From: Gammaproteobacteria bacterium
Lineage (GTDB): Bacteria; Pseudomonadota; Gammaproteobacteria; UBA4575
Assembly (NCBI GenBank): GCA_014075255.1
Contig: CP046178.1
Span: 1,940,894-2,004,893 of the forward strand
Length of the DNA stretch: 64,000 nucleotides
Reading direction: 5' to 3'
Under the pieces are notes generated by a model, which saw only the letters and a list, made by a program, of their open reading frames with translations, had not been told where the DNA came from and did no database searches. Position 1 is the first letter of the stretch, and each line of letters starts with the position of its first letter. A program made the translations under genes and the position numbers. Shown piece by piece: positions 1 through 8,052 of the stretch.

Positions 1-234
1 AAGCTCGCCGATCAACCTGTTTCGATTACGTTACAATCTGATAATCAAACTGACATTGTTATTTTTAAGGTTGGTAAATATGGAAAATTTAATCAGCGTA
101 GTATTGAGCTTAAAACCGGAAAATACACCATAGTGGGATCCCGTGCTGGTTTTCGAGATGTAAGAAAAGTGCTTACCGTAAGTTCGGACATGTCTAGTAA
201 AATAATATCCGTACAGTGTGACGAACCAATTTGA
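1..234 (+). CDS. C-terminal part of a protein ending in a PEGA-like domain
   Basis: The reading frame is open from the first base of the window and stops with TGA at 232-234, giving the last 77 residues of a protein that starts upstream. The visible part contains a segment of the form ELKTGKYTIVGSRAGFRDVR, which resembles a PEGA-type beta repeat (a charged strand, a G-x-Y-T turn, then a G-[FY]-R-D-V turn), and ends in CDEPI. Such tails occur at the end of multidomain envelope or kinase-like proteins, but nothing of the N-terminal domains is visible, so no function can be given. It lies 32 bp upstream of another PEGA gene on the same strand and is probably the first visible member of the locus that runs to 7229. 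Confidence 0.7.
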   Translation, partial: KLADQPVSITLQSDNQTDIVIFKVGKYGKFNQRSIELKTGKYTIVGSRAGFRDVRKVLTVSSDMSSKIISVQCDEPI

Positions 235-266
235 TTTTACAAACTAATTTAAAAATATAAACAACA

Positions 267-1427
267 GTGATAGAGCAAGTTTGCATAAGTGATCGCAAAG
301 GCCCAAGGTTTTATACCCATGTCGACTTTCCTTTGTCCATTGGCTCACACCCAAATGCAGATATAGAAATCAAAAGTGGGCAAGCAGATTACAAAGTCAC
401 TCAGGAAGCAGCATTTCTAATAATCATTGTTAACCGTACTTACATAGATACTGAAAATTCCAAATTTAAAATTCTGTTAAATAATGAAGTAGTTAGTGGT
501 CAAAAAGAAATACAACATGATGATATATTAGAAATAGAAGATACTACATTTCACTGTGAGCTTATTGGAAACACCCTTTCTATTTCTTTATATGAAGATG
601 ACTCTCACTTAGTTTCAAGAAACGAAGCGATCGCGTCTGATGGCGAACTTATCGAACCCATTATTCCATCTGAGCCTGGTACACAAATAAAACCCAGTAG
701 GCGCTTTACCCGTATGTTTTCTTTTATCGGCTTATTACTATTTGGTTTATTAGCAATTGTACTTGGATATATTTTTACAGCTAAAAGTTTATTAATTGAG
801 ATTGAACCGACGCCAGACCGTGTTGCATTACATGGGAACATTTGGCCTATCAAAGTACAAGACCGTTATTTAGTACAGCCTGGTACTTACTCTTTACAAA
901 TTGAAAAATCGGGCTACCGCGCATTGAAGTCTGAGATTGAAGTTAGTAAACATCAATCACAAACCCTGTCATTTACCTTAGAAAAGAAACCTGGTTATCT
1001 AAATATTTCTAGCCCAAATACTGAGCAAGTAGAAGTCATAATTAATGGTGAAATATACGGCAATACTCCTATTGAAGGTTTAGAACTTGAAGCAGGAACC
1101 TATACTTTAGAAGCGAATGCAAAACGCTACCAACCTTATACGACTCAACTTGTAATTGAAGGTAAAGAAGTTCAACAACAATTGAATATCAAGTTGCTAC
1201 CTGATTGGGTAAATGTAGTAATCGACTCCATACCTGTTGGCGCAGAAATTTGGTTAAACGGCGAGAGCAGGGGCTTAACGCCACAAACATTAGAACTCAA
1301 TTCAGGACAGTATAGTCTCGACTTACGTCATCAGAACTATATGCCCTATATAAAAGATTTTTTGTTGATGCCAGTCAACCGTTTGATCTTCCAATTGCAG
1401 AACTATTTACAAGCCCAAGTCACTTAG
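267..1427 (+). CDS. FHA-like / transmembrane / PEGA-repeat protein (5' part of a frameshifted gene)
   Basis: This is a 386-residue frame with a GTG start. Residues 1-110 look like a forkhead-associated (FHA) phosphopeptide-binding fold: FPLSIGSHPNADI near the start and a closing HDDILEIEDTTFHCEL stretch. One transmembrane helix lies at about 150-172, and three PEGA-type repeats follow at about 173-363, each with a GxY turn (PGTYSL, AGTYTL, SGQYSL). The predicted layout is a cytoplasmic FHA domain, one membrane pass and periplasmic PEGA repeats. The frame ends abruptly after an irregular tail. In the -1 frame the PEGA pattern continues without a stop into the FGE domain encoded to 2695, so this is almost certainly the first half of one protein of about 809 residues. 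The switch point is the T6 run at 1358-1363. Confidence 0.8.
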   Translation: MIEQVCISDRKGPRFYTHVDFPLSIGSHPNADIEIKSGQADYKVTQEAAFLIIIVNRTYIDTENSKFKILLNNEVVSGQKEIQHDDILEIEDTTFHCELIGNTLSISLYEDDSHLVSRNEAIASDGELIEPIIPSEPGTQIKPSRRFTRMFSFIGLLLFGLLAIVLGYIFTAKSLLIEIEPTPDRVALHGNIWPIKVQDRYLVQPGTYSLQIEKSGYRALKSEIEVSKHQSQTLSFTLEKKPGYLNISSPNTEQVEVIINGEIYGNTPIEGLELEAGTYTLEANAKRYQPYTTQLVIEGKEVQQQLNIKLLPDWVNVVIDSIPVGAEIWLNGESRGLTPQTLELNSGQYSLDLRHQNYMPYIKDFLLMPVNRLIFQLQNYLQAQVT

Positions 1428-1498
1428 TTATCACAAGCACGCCAACAAAAGCTACTGTTTCTATAGCGGGGCAACAGCAAGGGGTTACTCCTTTTACC

Positions 1499-2695
1499 GT
1501 GCGCTTGAATCCTAATACGGAACACAGCATTTCTCTTTCAAAACCTGGATTTAGATCAAACCAACAAACCGTTACACTAAAACCCGGAGAACAACAAAAT
1601 ATAACAGCAACACTAGAGGCTATCTTGGGTACAGTTATATTAAACGTTGAACCCACCGATTCAGAAGTTTTCATCAATGGAAAGTTTGTTGGTAACGGCA
1701 ATGTAAAATTATCTCTACCTAGTGCAAGTCAACGACTAGAAATTAGAAAGTCAGGTTATGAAGTATATGAAAAAATGATATCGCCAAAACCTAATGCGCC
1801 ACAAATTTATGATATCAGCTTATCTCGCATCACTAGCACTGCTAATGTAAGCAAACCTAATACCTTTCGCACTTCAGAAGGACATGAGTTGAAGTTAATT
1901 TTTGGCGGGAAATTTTCTATGGGATCATCACGCCGTGAACAAGGACGGCGATCAAATGAAGCATTGCATTCTGTTGAGTTAGTCAGACCATTTTATGTAA
2001 GCGTATACGAAATCACAAATCAACAATTCTTAGCATTTAAAAATACCCATAACTCAGGTTCCTATAAAGGCCATAGCTTATCTACTGCTGATCTACCCGT
2101 TACAAACATATCGTGGGAAGATGCGGCTATGTACTGTAATTGGCTAAGTGAAAAAGATGGCCTTACTAAAGTTTATCGTGAAGAAAATGGCGCCTTGGTA
2201 GCAAAAAATCCCCTTCCAACTGGTTACCGTCTACTTACTGAAAGCGAATGGGAATGGGCAGCTCGCATACAAAGCAGCACTAGTATGAATCGTTATGAAT
2301 GGGGTGTTAACTTCCCACCTACTCAGGTAACTGGTAATTACGCAGACCAATCTGCAGTAGATTTATTAGACCCTGTTATCTCTGATTACAATGATGGTTA
2401 TATTACGACATCGCCAGTAGGTAGTTTTAAAGCCAATTATTTCGGTATTTATGACATGGGTGGCAATGTAGCTGAATGGTGTCATGACTATCATAGTTTC
2501 TACCCTAGCTTAAGTGATGAAGTATTTACTGATCCTACAGGCCCTGTTTTGGGACAAGCGATAGACAATAAACATGTGATACGTGGCGCATCTTGGATGC
2601 GAGGAGACTTAAGCAGTACGCGCCTTAGTTATCGTGATCGAGATAATAGCAAACGTATTGATGTTGGCTTTCGTATAGCTAAATACTTAGACTAA
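1499..2695 (+). CDS. PEGA-repeat plus formylglycine-generating-enzyme-like (SUMF1/EgtB/PvdO) protein, 3' part of a frameshifted gene
   Basis: The first possible in-frame start used here is GTG at 1499, but the frame is open upstream past 1358 and encodes a fourth PEGA repeat (STPTKATVSIAG, then GVTPFTV), so 1499 is probably not a genuine start. A fifth PEGA repeat (about 1624-1810) leads into an FGE-sulfatase fold from about 1870 to 2690. Its hallmarks are GGKFSMGSS, GYRLLTESEWEWAAR, GIYDMGGNVAEWCHD and the terminal RGASW...GFRIAK. In this superfamily members either oxidise a sulfatase Cys, form sulfoxide bonds (EgtB) or act as non-catalytic scaffolds; the sequence alone does not decide which. 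The domain would be periplasmic if it is joined to the upstream TM protein. Confidence 0.8.
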   Translation: MRLNPNTEHSISLSKPGFRSNQQTVTLKPGEQQNITATLEAILGTVILNVEPTDSEVFINGKFVGNGNVKLSLPSASQRLEIRKSGYEVYEKMISPKPNAPQIYDISLSRITSTANVSKPNTFRTSEGHELKLIFGGKFSMGSSRREQGRRSNEALHSVELVRPFYVSVYEITNQQFLAFKNTHNSGSYKGHSLSTADLPVTNISWEDAAMYCNWLSEKDGLTKVYREENGALVAKNPLPTGYRLLTESEWEWAARIQSSTSMNRYEWGVNFPPTQVTGNYADQSAVDLLDPVISDYNDGYITTSPVGSFKANYFGIYDMGGNVAEWCHDYHSFYPSLSDEVFTDPTGPVLGQAIDNKHVIRGASWMRGDLSSTRLSYRDRDNSKRIDVGFRIAKYLD

Positions 2696-2701
2696 GTCAT
2701 T

Positions 2702-2926
2702 ATGAATATACGCAATCTATTTGTTATATTAATAATGCTATGTTTTTCATTTGCGATTATGGCGGCTGAAGAAAATGAAAAAAAAGATGTGGCTTCGAAA
2801 GAACAAAAAACAAAACACCCAAAAGTGAGTGTCAGCAAACGTAAGCAAGTAAAAACCTTAGAAGAATTTATCCCATCCGAAGAAGTTTCAGCTGATAAAC
2901 CAGTTGCCTTCCCAAATGATATTTAA
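2702..2926 (+). CDS. Small exported charged protein
   Basis: This 74-residue product starts 6 bp after the FGE-domain gene. Residues 1-21 form a clear Sec signal peptide (hydrophobic core LFVILIMLCFSFAIM, cleavage expected after MAA). The mature part, about 52 residues, is rich in Lys and Glu and has no cysteine or obvious fold; it ends in PVAFPNDI. I do not recognise a family. Its tight position between the FGE-domain gene and the proton-channel gene suggests a periplasmic accessory of the same complex. That role is inference only. Confidence 0.65.
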   Translation: MNIRNLFVILIMLCFSFAIMAAEENEKKDVASKEQKTKHPKVSVSKRKQVKTLEEFIPSEEVSADKPVAFPNDI

Positions 2927-2957
2927 ACTAGTTAAATTTAATTTTTAGTTGTAAACA

Positions 2958-3755
2958 ATGAAAAAACATTTCCCATTTGAATTCGTATATCAGGTATTTA
3001 GTCTATTAGTCATCATTATCGTGGTTCATGCAGCTTATGTTGCGATCATTCGCCCCAATGCAGAAGCAGAACTAGAACAACAAGCTACACAACTGAAAGT
3101 TGATACTGATTATGTTCCAAAACGATCAATATTTGTTTTAGTGCGTGACTATGAACAGGAGGCCTGTTTCATATTAATGTTTTGGTCCTTATTCATAATG
3201 GCATTCAAAGGTTCTAGTTTATTTCGTGAACGTAGTTTATTAGACATAGACATCCTACATGCTAAAGATGGGATAAAATTTTTACCTCAGGATAGTCGCG
3301 AACTGGCTAGACAGATTCAAATTCTACCTGAAGAAGAGCAAACATACTTATTGCCAAGAGCTTTAACAATTGCCTTACATCGTTTTAGCTCAACTGAAAA
3401 TATTCAAGATGTATCTTCAGCCGCAATCAATGTGTGCGAGTCTGAATCAGAGCGTTTGGATTCTGAACTATCAATTATCCGTTATATCACTTGGGCAATT
3501 CCATCGATTGGCTTTTTAGGCACAGTGAGAGGCATTGGCGATGCTTTAGGTCAAGCACATAAAGCAGTGGAGGGTGACATCTCTGGGGTGACGGAAAGTC
3601 TAGGCGTTGCTTTTAACTCAACATTGATTGCTTTATGCATCAGTATAGTATTGATGTTTATCGTGCACCAATTACAGCTCCTGCAGGAACGCTTTATTTT
3701 AGATACACAAAATTACTGCAACAATAATCTAATTCGCCACTTGCAAGTCACCTAA
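2958..3755 (+). CDS. MotA/TolQ/ExbB-type proton channel protein
   Basis: This is a 265-residue inner-membrane protein. Hydrophobic segments lie at about 10-30, 68-85, 172-192 and 213-235. The third carries the family signature PSIGFLGTVRGIGDAL starting at Pro182, and the fourth continues VAFNSTLIALCISIVLMF. These match the two pore-lining helices of TolQ, ExbB and MotA, which form a ring that uses the proton motive force to turn or move a partner subunit. The partner is normally ExbD, TolR or MotB, with a single helix bearing an essential Asp. No exbD, tolR or motB gene is nearby, but the two VWA proteins encoded just downstream carry such a helix. Family assignment is firm; the partner is inference. 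Confidence 0.88.
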   Translation: MKKHFPFEFVYQVFSLLVIIIVVHAAYVAIIRPNAEAELEQQATQLKVDTDYVPKRSIFVLVRDYEQEACFILMFWSLFIMAFKGSSLFRERSLLDIDILHAKDGIKFLPQDSRELARQIQILPEEEQTYLLPRALTIALHRFSSTENIQDVSSAAINVCESESERLDSELSIIRYITWAIPSIGFLGTVRGIGDALGQAHKAVEGDISGVTESLGVAFNSTLIALCISIVLMFIVHQLQLLQERFILDTQNYCNNNLIRHLQVT

Positions 3756-3766
3756 GGTGTATTGCC

Positions 3767-5122
3767 ATGCCACTTGTAATTATCGAATTTTATGACAGTG
3801 GTGTGCGAATTAGTGATGGCAAAAATACTCTTGCCAATAGTGTTAGTTGTGCACTAATTGAAGCAGACAAAACCATTCTTGTAGGCGAACAGGCCGCACA
3901 ACAAGCACATCTTCGACCACGTGAAAGTAGCACACTTTTTTGGAGCCAACTTTCGGAAAATAGCGACACTAAACGTGTTATCAGTAATGCTGAAATAGCA
4001 TTGCGTCATCTCGAGCAACTATGGAATTTAGCAAATCGTACTGATCAAAATGCAATTTTAATCACGCCAGTAAACCTTGAAAAGCATGATTTAGGCTTGT
4101 TGCTTGGTATTTGTAAAAAATTATCTATAAACGTTACAGGAATTGTGTGCAATGCAACTCTTGCAATGCAACAACCTGTAGAAGATTGCAAAGCAGTATT
4201 TTTAGATTTGTTACAAAAGCAATTAGCAGTAACAGAGATCACACAGGATGAAGCTGGGCTCACTCTCAAGCAGCCTAGCCATATACTTAACTATGGTTTA
4301 CATAATTTAATTGGAAATAGTGCAAACCATATTGCCAAGAAATTTATAGCAGAAACACGCTTTGACCCATTGTATTCTGCAAATGATGAACAACAATTTT
4401 TTGACAAATTGCCACTGTGGTTAGCTGACTTAAGTGAAAGAAACTCTATTGAATGCAGATTAAATACCGGTGGTAAAATATTTTCTATACAAATACAAAA
4501 TGAAACTCTTCAACTAGCGAATAGAAAACAGTTTGATGAAATAGCTGCTCACTTAAATGTGCTTTTTCACAACCACAACAATATTGCTATATTTTGTTCG
4601 TCAACTTGCCGGCAAGTATTCGGCTTGAAAGAATTTTTATCCAGCCTGCCAGGTTGTGCAATAGCTCAACTAGATGAAGCCAGTCTTACTGAGCACGCAT
4701 TTCGTTGTAGCGATGAAATCATATCTAGAGATCAGGTTCATTATGTGAACTCCTTAAAGTGGTGTGCTAATTCTTCAAGTACCAAATTGAGTTTTAATTC
4801 GGGGAAATTATCAAATCTTGCCAGTATTCCGACTCATGTCTTAATTAAAGGTCATGCTTATTCGCTGCAAACAACTATATTCATTGCCAGTAGCGATGTC
4901 ACAGCTGAACCAAGAATAATGCTAGAAGAAAATCACAACAGTATTTGTAAAATCGTCGCTAATAATTTAAGCGTTGAAATACATATTATAGGTGATCAGT
5001 CTGTTACCCTAAACCAACATAAAATCGAAATAAAATCTTCAGCGAATATAGACGATGTATTGACCATTAAAAATTTCGCAATAAGCTGCTTGTTTATAAA
5101 AGTACTGGATAATGAAACGTAA
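3767..5122 (+). CDS. Putative ASKHA-fold (actin/Hsp70-like) protein with C-terminal FHA-like segment
   Basis: This 451-residue protein has no signal peptide or transmembrane helix. The N-terminus (PLVIIEFYDSGVRISDG) resembles the phosphate-1 loop of actin/Hsp70-type ATPases (hydrophobic strand, D-x-G, then a strand), and the following region (NAILITPVNL, then NVTGIVCNATLAMQQP) matches the usual 'conserved cysteine/peptide-handling' spacing of that fold. The last 90 residues end in VTLNQHKIEIKS...IDDVLTIKNFAISCLFIKVL, which parallels the closing strands of the FHA-like domain in the gene at 267. The gene lies 11 bp after the proton-channel gene and its end overlaps the next gene by 11 bp, so the two are probably translationally coupled. 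No known gene name fits. Fold assignment is by eye. Confidence 0.6.
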   Translation: MPLVIIEFYDSGVRISDGKNTLANSVSCALIEADKTILVGEQAAQQAHLRPRESSTLFWSQLSENSDTKRVISNAEIALRHLEQLWNLANRTDQNAILITPVNLEKHDLGLLLGICKKLSINVTGIVCNATLAMQQPVEDCKAVFLDLLQKQLAVTEITQDEAGLTLKQPSHILNYGLHNLIGNSANHIAKKFIAETRFDPLYSANDEQQFFDKLPLWLADLSERNSIECRLNTGGKIFSIQIQNETLQLANRKQFDEIAAHLNVLFHNHNNIAIFCSSTCRQVFGLKEFLSSLPGCAIAQLDEASLTEHAFRCSDEIISRDQVHYVNSLKWCANSSSTKLSFNSGKLSNLASIPTHVLIKGHAYSLQTTIFIASSDVTAEPRIMLEENHNSICKIVANNLSVEIHIIGDQSVTLNQHKIEIKSSANIDDVLTIKNFAISCLFIKVLDNET

Positions 5123-6200
5123 ATCAGTCAACGTTTTTAGTCTAGCTTTTTTAGATGTAATGTTTTGCGGATTTGGAGCAGTAATTTTATTTTTTATGAT
5201 AATAAATGCAAATACCTATGATCGAAGAGAAAAAATTAATTACCGGGTGACAGGAGAGGCAACTAAGCTTGATATCGAAGTTCTAGAGGCGCAAAAATAT
5301 TTAGTTGAACTCAAAAACTCACTGCAGACAGTAAATGATGAATTAGTACAAACTCAAGGACTAGCACATGAAGTAGTTGAAAATATTAAACAAAACAGGA
5401 CTCAGCTGGCAAGATTAGATGAAGACACACTTGCAAAACTAAAAAATATAGAAGCTCTTAAAGCAGACTTGAAATCAATAGAAGAAGAAAATCTGCGTTT
5501 AGAAGGGGGGGCGGAAAAACAACTAGAAGGAGACCGTTTAAAACAGTTCGCAGGACAAGGCCAACGACAATACCTTACGGGCTTAAAAATGGGCGGCGAA
5601 AGAATCCTAATACTAGTAGATAGCTCAGCTAGCATGTTGGCCGATAGAATTATCAATGTTCTGCGCTTTCGTAATCTACCACCAAAAGAAAGAGTGCGTG
5701 CAGCGAAATGGCAACAAGTACTTTATACCGTAGACTGGATTACTACACGTATTCCCACCTCAAGCAATTTTCAACTCTATAGCTTTAATGAGACCGCTAA
5801 CCCCACTTATGAAATTGTGGGAAATCAGTGGTTAGATGGTAGTAATGGAAAACATTTAAATACAGCCGTACAAAATTTATTTAACACCGCACCAGAAAAA
5901 GGCACAAATCTTTATACTGCTTTTGAGCGCATTAATAATTTATCCCCACCACCTGATAATATTTATTTACTAACAGATGGGTTGCCTACAAAAGGTGCTT
6001 CAACAAGTTTTGGCAATACTGTGAGTGCGAAACAACGCAAAAAGCATTATCGCAAAGCATTAGAGCAATTGCCTGGTGGTGTACCCGTAAATATTATTTT
6101 ATTTCATATGGAAGGAGATCCAGAAGCCTCTAGTGAATACTGGAAATTAGCACAACGTACCAATGGTGCATTTTTTAGTCCTTCTAAAGATTGGCCGTAA
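5112..6200 (+). CDS. Membrane-anchored VWA-domain protein 1 with ExbD/TolR-like N-terminal helix
   Basis: This 362-residue protein has a short basic N-terminus followed by one transmembrane helix (about 12-34) containing the motif FSLAFLDVMFCGFGA. A predicted coiled coil rich in Glu, Leu and Lys spans about 45-145. A von Willebrand factor A domain follows, with the MIDAS motif D-S-S-A-S beginning at Asp170 and the later LLTDG strand end (YLLTDGLPTKG). The N-in orientation places the coiled coil and VWA domain in the periplasm. Asp15 sits at the cytoplasmic start of the helix, where ExbD, TolR and MotB have their proton-carrying Asp. The start overlaps the preceding gene by 11 bp. It is paralogous to the next gene. 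Confidence 0.85.
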   Translation: MKRKSVNVFSLAFLDVMFCGFGAVILFFMIINANTYDRREKINYRVTGEATKLDIEVLEAQKYLVELKNSLQTVNDELVQTQGLAHEVVENIKQNRTQLARLDEDTLAKLKNIEALKADLKSIEEENLRLEGGAEKQLEGDRLKQFAGQGQRQYLTGLKMGGERILILVDSSASMLADRIINVLRFRNLPPKERVRAAKWQQVLYTVDWITTRIPTSSNFQLYSFNETANPTYEIVGNQWLDGSNGKHLNTAVQNLFNTAPEKGTNLYTAFERINNLSPPPDNIYLLTDGLPTKGASTSFGNTVSAKQRKKHYRKALEQLPGGVPVNIILFHMEGDPEASSEYWKLAQRTNGAFFSPSKDWP

Positions 6201-6224
6201 TCTAATTTAATATTAATTACTAAA

Positions 6225-7229
6225 GTGAAACACCGCAGAAATATAGAAGTATTTAGTTTGTCGTTTTTAGACTGCGTATGTTGTGGTTTTGGTGCACTGA
6301 TATTATTACTAGTACTCTCGAAAACAGCTGAACCGGTCATCTTTGAAGAATATACTGAAAATCTAGAAAGCGTTGTATCAAAATTGCAAGAGGAATTATT
6401 TGTTATAAGAGGCGAGGCGCATATATTAAATCGAGAATTAGTTAGCAAGAAACAACAAGTGTCTAAAGATCTAGAAAAGATAGCACTTCTTCAGGGTGAC
6501 TTATCTTCTATCCTAGGAAAGTTTTCAGCTTCAAAAGATAGTTCATCGGTACAAAACAAAATTGAACAACAATTGGCGTCCGCTAAACAAGATTTAAGTG
6601 AAGAGATGCGCCGTCTTCAAGAGCAAGAGCGAATTCCTAGTACACTAGATGATACGGTTGGCGGAATACCTGTCGATAGCGAGTATATAATTTTTATAAT
6701 CGATACATCAGGAAGTATGTTCAACCATGGCTGGGGTTCTGTTGTTCAAAAATTATCAGAAGTATTAGATATTTATCCTAAGGTAAAAGGTATACAGGTA
6801 ATGAATGATATGGGTGAATATATGTTTACTCAATACACAGGAAAGTGGATTCCTGACACTCCTGCTCGTAGAAATGCAATTATAAAACGCTTAAGTAAAT
6901 GGCAAGCATTTAGCAACAGTAGTCCGGTTGAAGGCATTACAGCAGCAATCAATACTTTTTACTCAAAAAATAAAAAAATCAGTTTATACGTATTTGGAGA
7001 TGAATTTACCGGACCTTCTATACAATCTGTATTGCGTGAAGTAAGTAGATTAAACCCTAAAAACAAAAAAGGTAACCGTCGTGTGCGCATTCATGCGGTG
7101 GGTTTTCCAATTCAATTTAGTCGGCCCGATAGCGAACAAGGGACAGGGATACGTTTTGCCACCTTAATGCGTGTTTTATGTGAACAAAATGGTGGCACCT
7201 TCGTTGGCCTAAACTCGCATTTTCGCTGA
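6225..7229 (+). CDS. Membrane-anchored VWA-domain protein 2 with ExbD/TolR-like N-terminal helix
   Basis: This 334-residue paralogue of the preceding gene starts with GTG. It has the same plan: a basic N-terminus, a helix with FSLSFLDCVCCGFGA (Asp16 equivalent to Asp15 of the neighbour), a coiled coil at about 45-135 and a VWA domain with the MIDAS motif D-T-S-G-S at Asp160. The VWA strand YVFGDEFTG replaces the LLTDG of its neighbour, so the metal-site loops differ between the two copies. The pair probably forms a heterodimer or acts alternately with the TolQ/ExbB-type protein encoded upstream; that is inference. It ends with a TGA stop, which shows that TGA is a stop codon here. The gene closes the locus; 214 bp of non-coding DNA follow. 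Confidence 0.85.
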   Translation: MKHRRNIEVFSLSFLDCVCCGFGALILLLVLSKTAEPVIFEEYTENLESVVSKLQEELFVIRGEAHILNRELVSKKQQVSKDLEKIALLQGDLSSILGKFSASKDSSSVQNKIEQQLASAKQDLSEEMRRLQEQERIPSTLDDTVGGIPVDSEYIIFIIDTSGSMFNHGWGSVVQKLSEVLDIYPKVKGIQVMNDMGEYMFTQYTGKWIPDTPARRNAIIKRLSKWQAFSNSSPVEGITAAINTFYSKNKKISLYVFGDEFTGPSIQSVLREVSRLNPKNKKGNRRVRIHAVGFPIQFSRPDSEQGTGIRFATLMRVLCEQNGGTFVGLNSHFR

Positions 7230-7443
7230 CATCTATACTGATATTGTCCGCTTGATGGGCTGATTCATACCCATTACCTAGCACTAAATGATGTGTTATC
7301 GCATACTGTGGTTAACTGTCTGAATCAAATAAACTTTTAACCATAATATTAACTACACCACAAAATTATTCATGCCACACTTTGTCGTGAAAAAACCACC
7401 GTTTATTGCTTCGACATAGGCCTACTTCTAAAAGGAGCTCAAA

Positions 7444-8025
7444 ATGTCACTCTATAATTTACATGAAATATCCAAGTCGTATTTTTTGAAAGGTTTAATT
7501 AAGTACACCGTTATTTTAATTACATGCAGCATTATTTTAAGCATTAGCGCATGTGGTGGAGATAAAGATGAGGCACCAACAGAAACTGCTGAGAATGAAA
7601 CCACTGAAACGGTAACACCAGAAAGTACTAAAGCCACTTCAAACGATATCTCCTCAGAGGTTCAAAGTAACCGAGAGAAATGGATGGCTCATGAAATTAG
7701 CAACTACGAAATTGAAATGCAGAAAATCTGCTACTGCGTTCCTGAAGTAGTTCGAATGATGGTGTTTGAAGTTGGTGATAACAAAGTTGAGACCGTACGC
7801 TACGCGGATACTGGAGATGATGTCGATCCGCAGCATTACGGTGACTTTAACACTATTGAAGGCATGTTCTTATTTGTTGAGCAAGCATTAGAAAAAAATC
7901 CAGCGGATTTAATCATTGCTTACGATGAAGAATATGGCTACATAAAAGAATTGAGTGTCGATTTTAAAGAAAATATTGCAGACGATGAGATTTCAATCAT
8001 TGCCTCTAATATGAGGCCCAGGTAA
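7444..8025 (+). CDS. DUF6174-like lipoprotein
   Basis: This 193-residue protein has a good ribosome-binding site (AAAGGAGC) before its ATG. The N-terminus is a lipoprotein signal with a hydrophobic stretch (about 20-33) and the lipobox I-S-A-C at Cys37. An acidic Thr/Glu-rich linker runs to about residue 70. The following NREKWMAHEISNYEIEMQK, then an ICYC motif, resembles the small DUF6174 family of unknown function. It lies 27 bp upstream of the metalloprotease gene on the same strand and may be co-transcribed with it. The lipobox suggests anchoring in the outer or inner membrane. Confidence 0.75.
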   Translation: MSLYNLHEISKSYFLKGLIKYTVILITCSIILSISACGGDKDEAPTETAENETTETVTPESTKATSNDISSEVQSNREKWMAHEISNYEIEMQKICYCVPEVVRMMVFEVGDNKVETVRYADTGDDVDPQHYGDFNTIEGMFLFVEQALEKNPADLIIAYDEEYGYIKELSVDFKENIADDEISIIASNMRPR

Positions 8026-8052
8026 AACTGGTTAACATAAAAATGGCTACTT

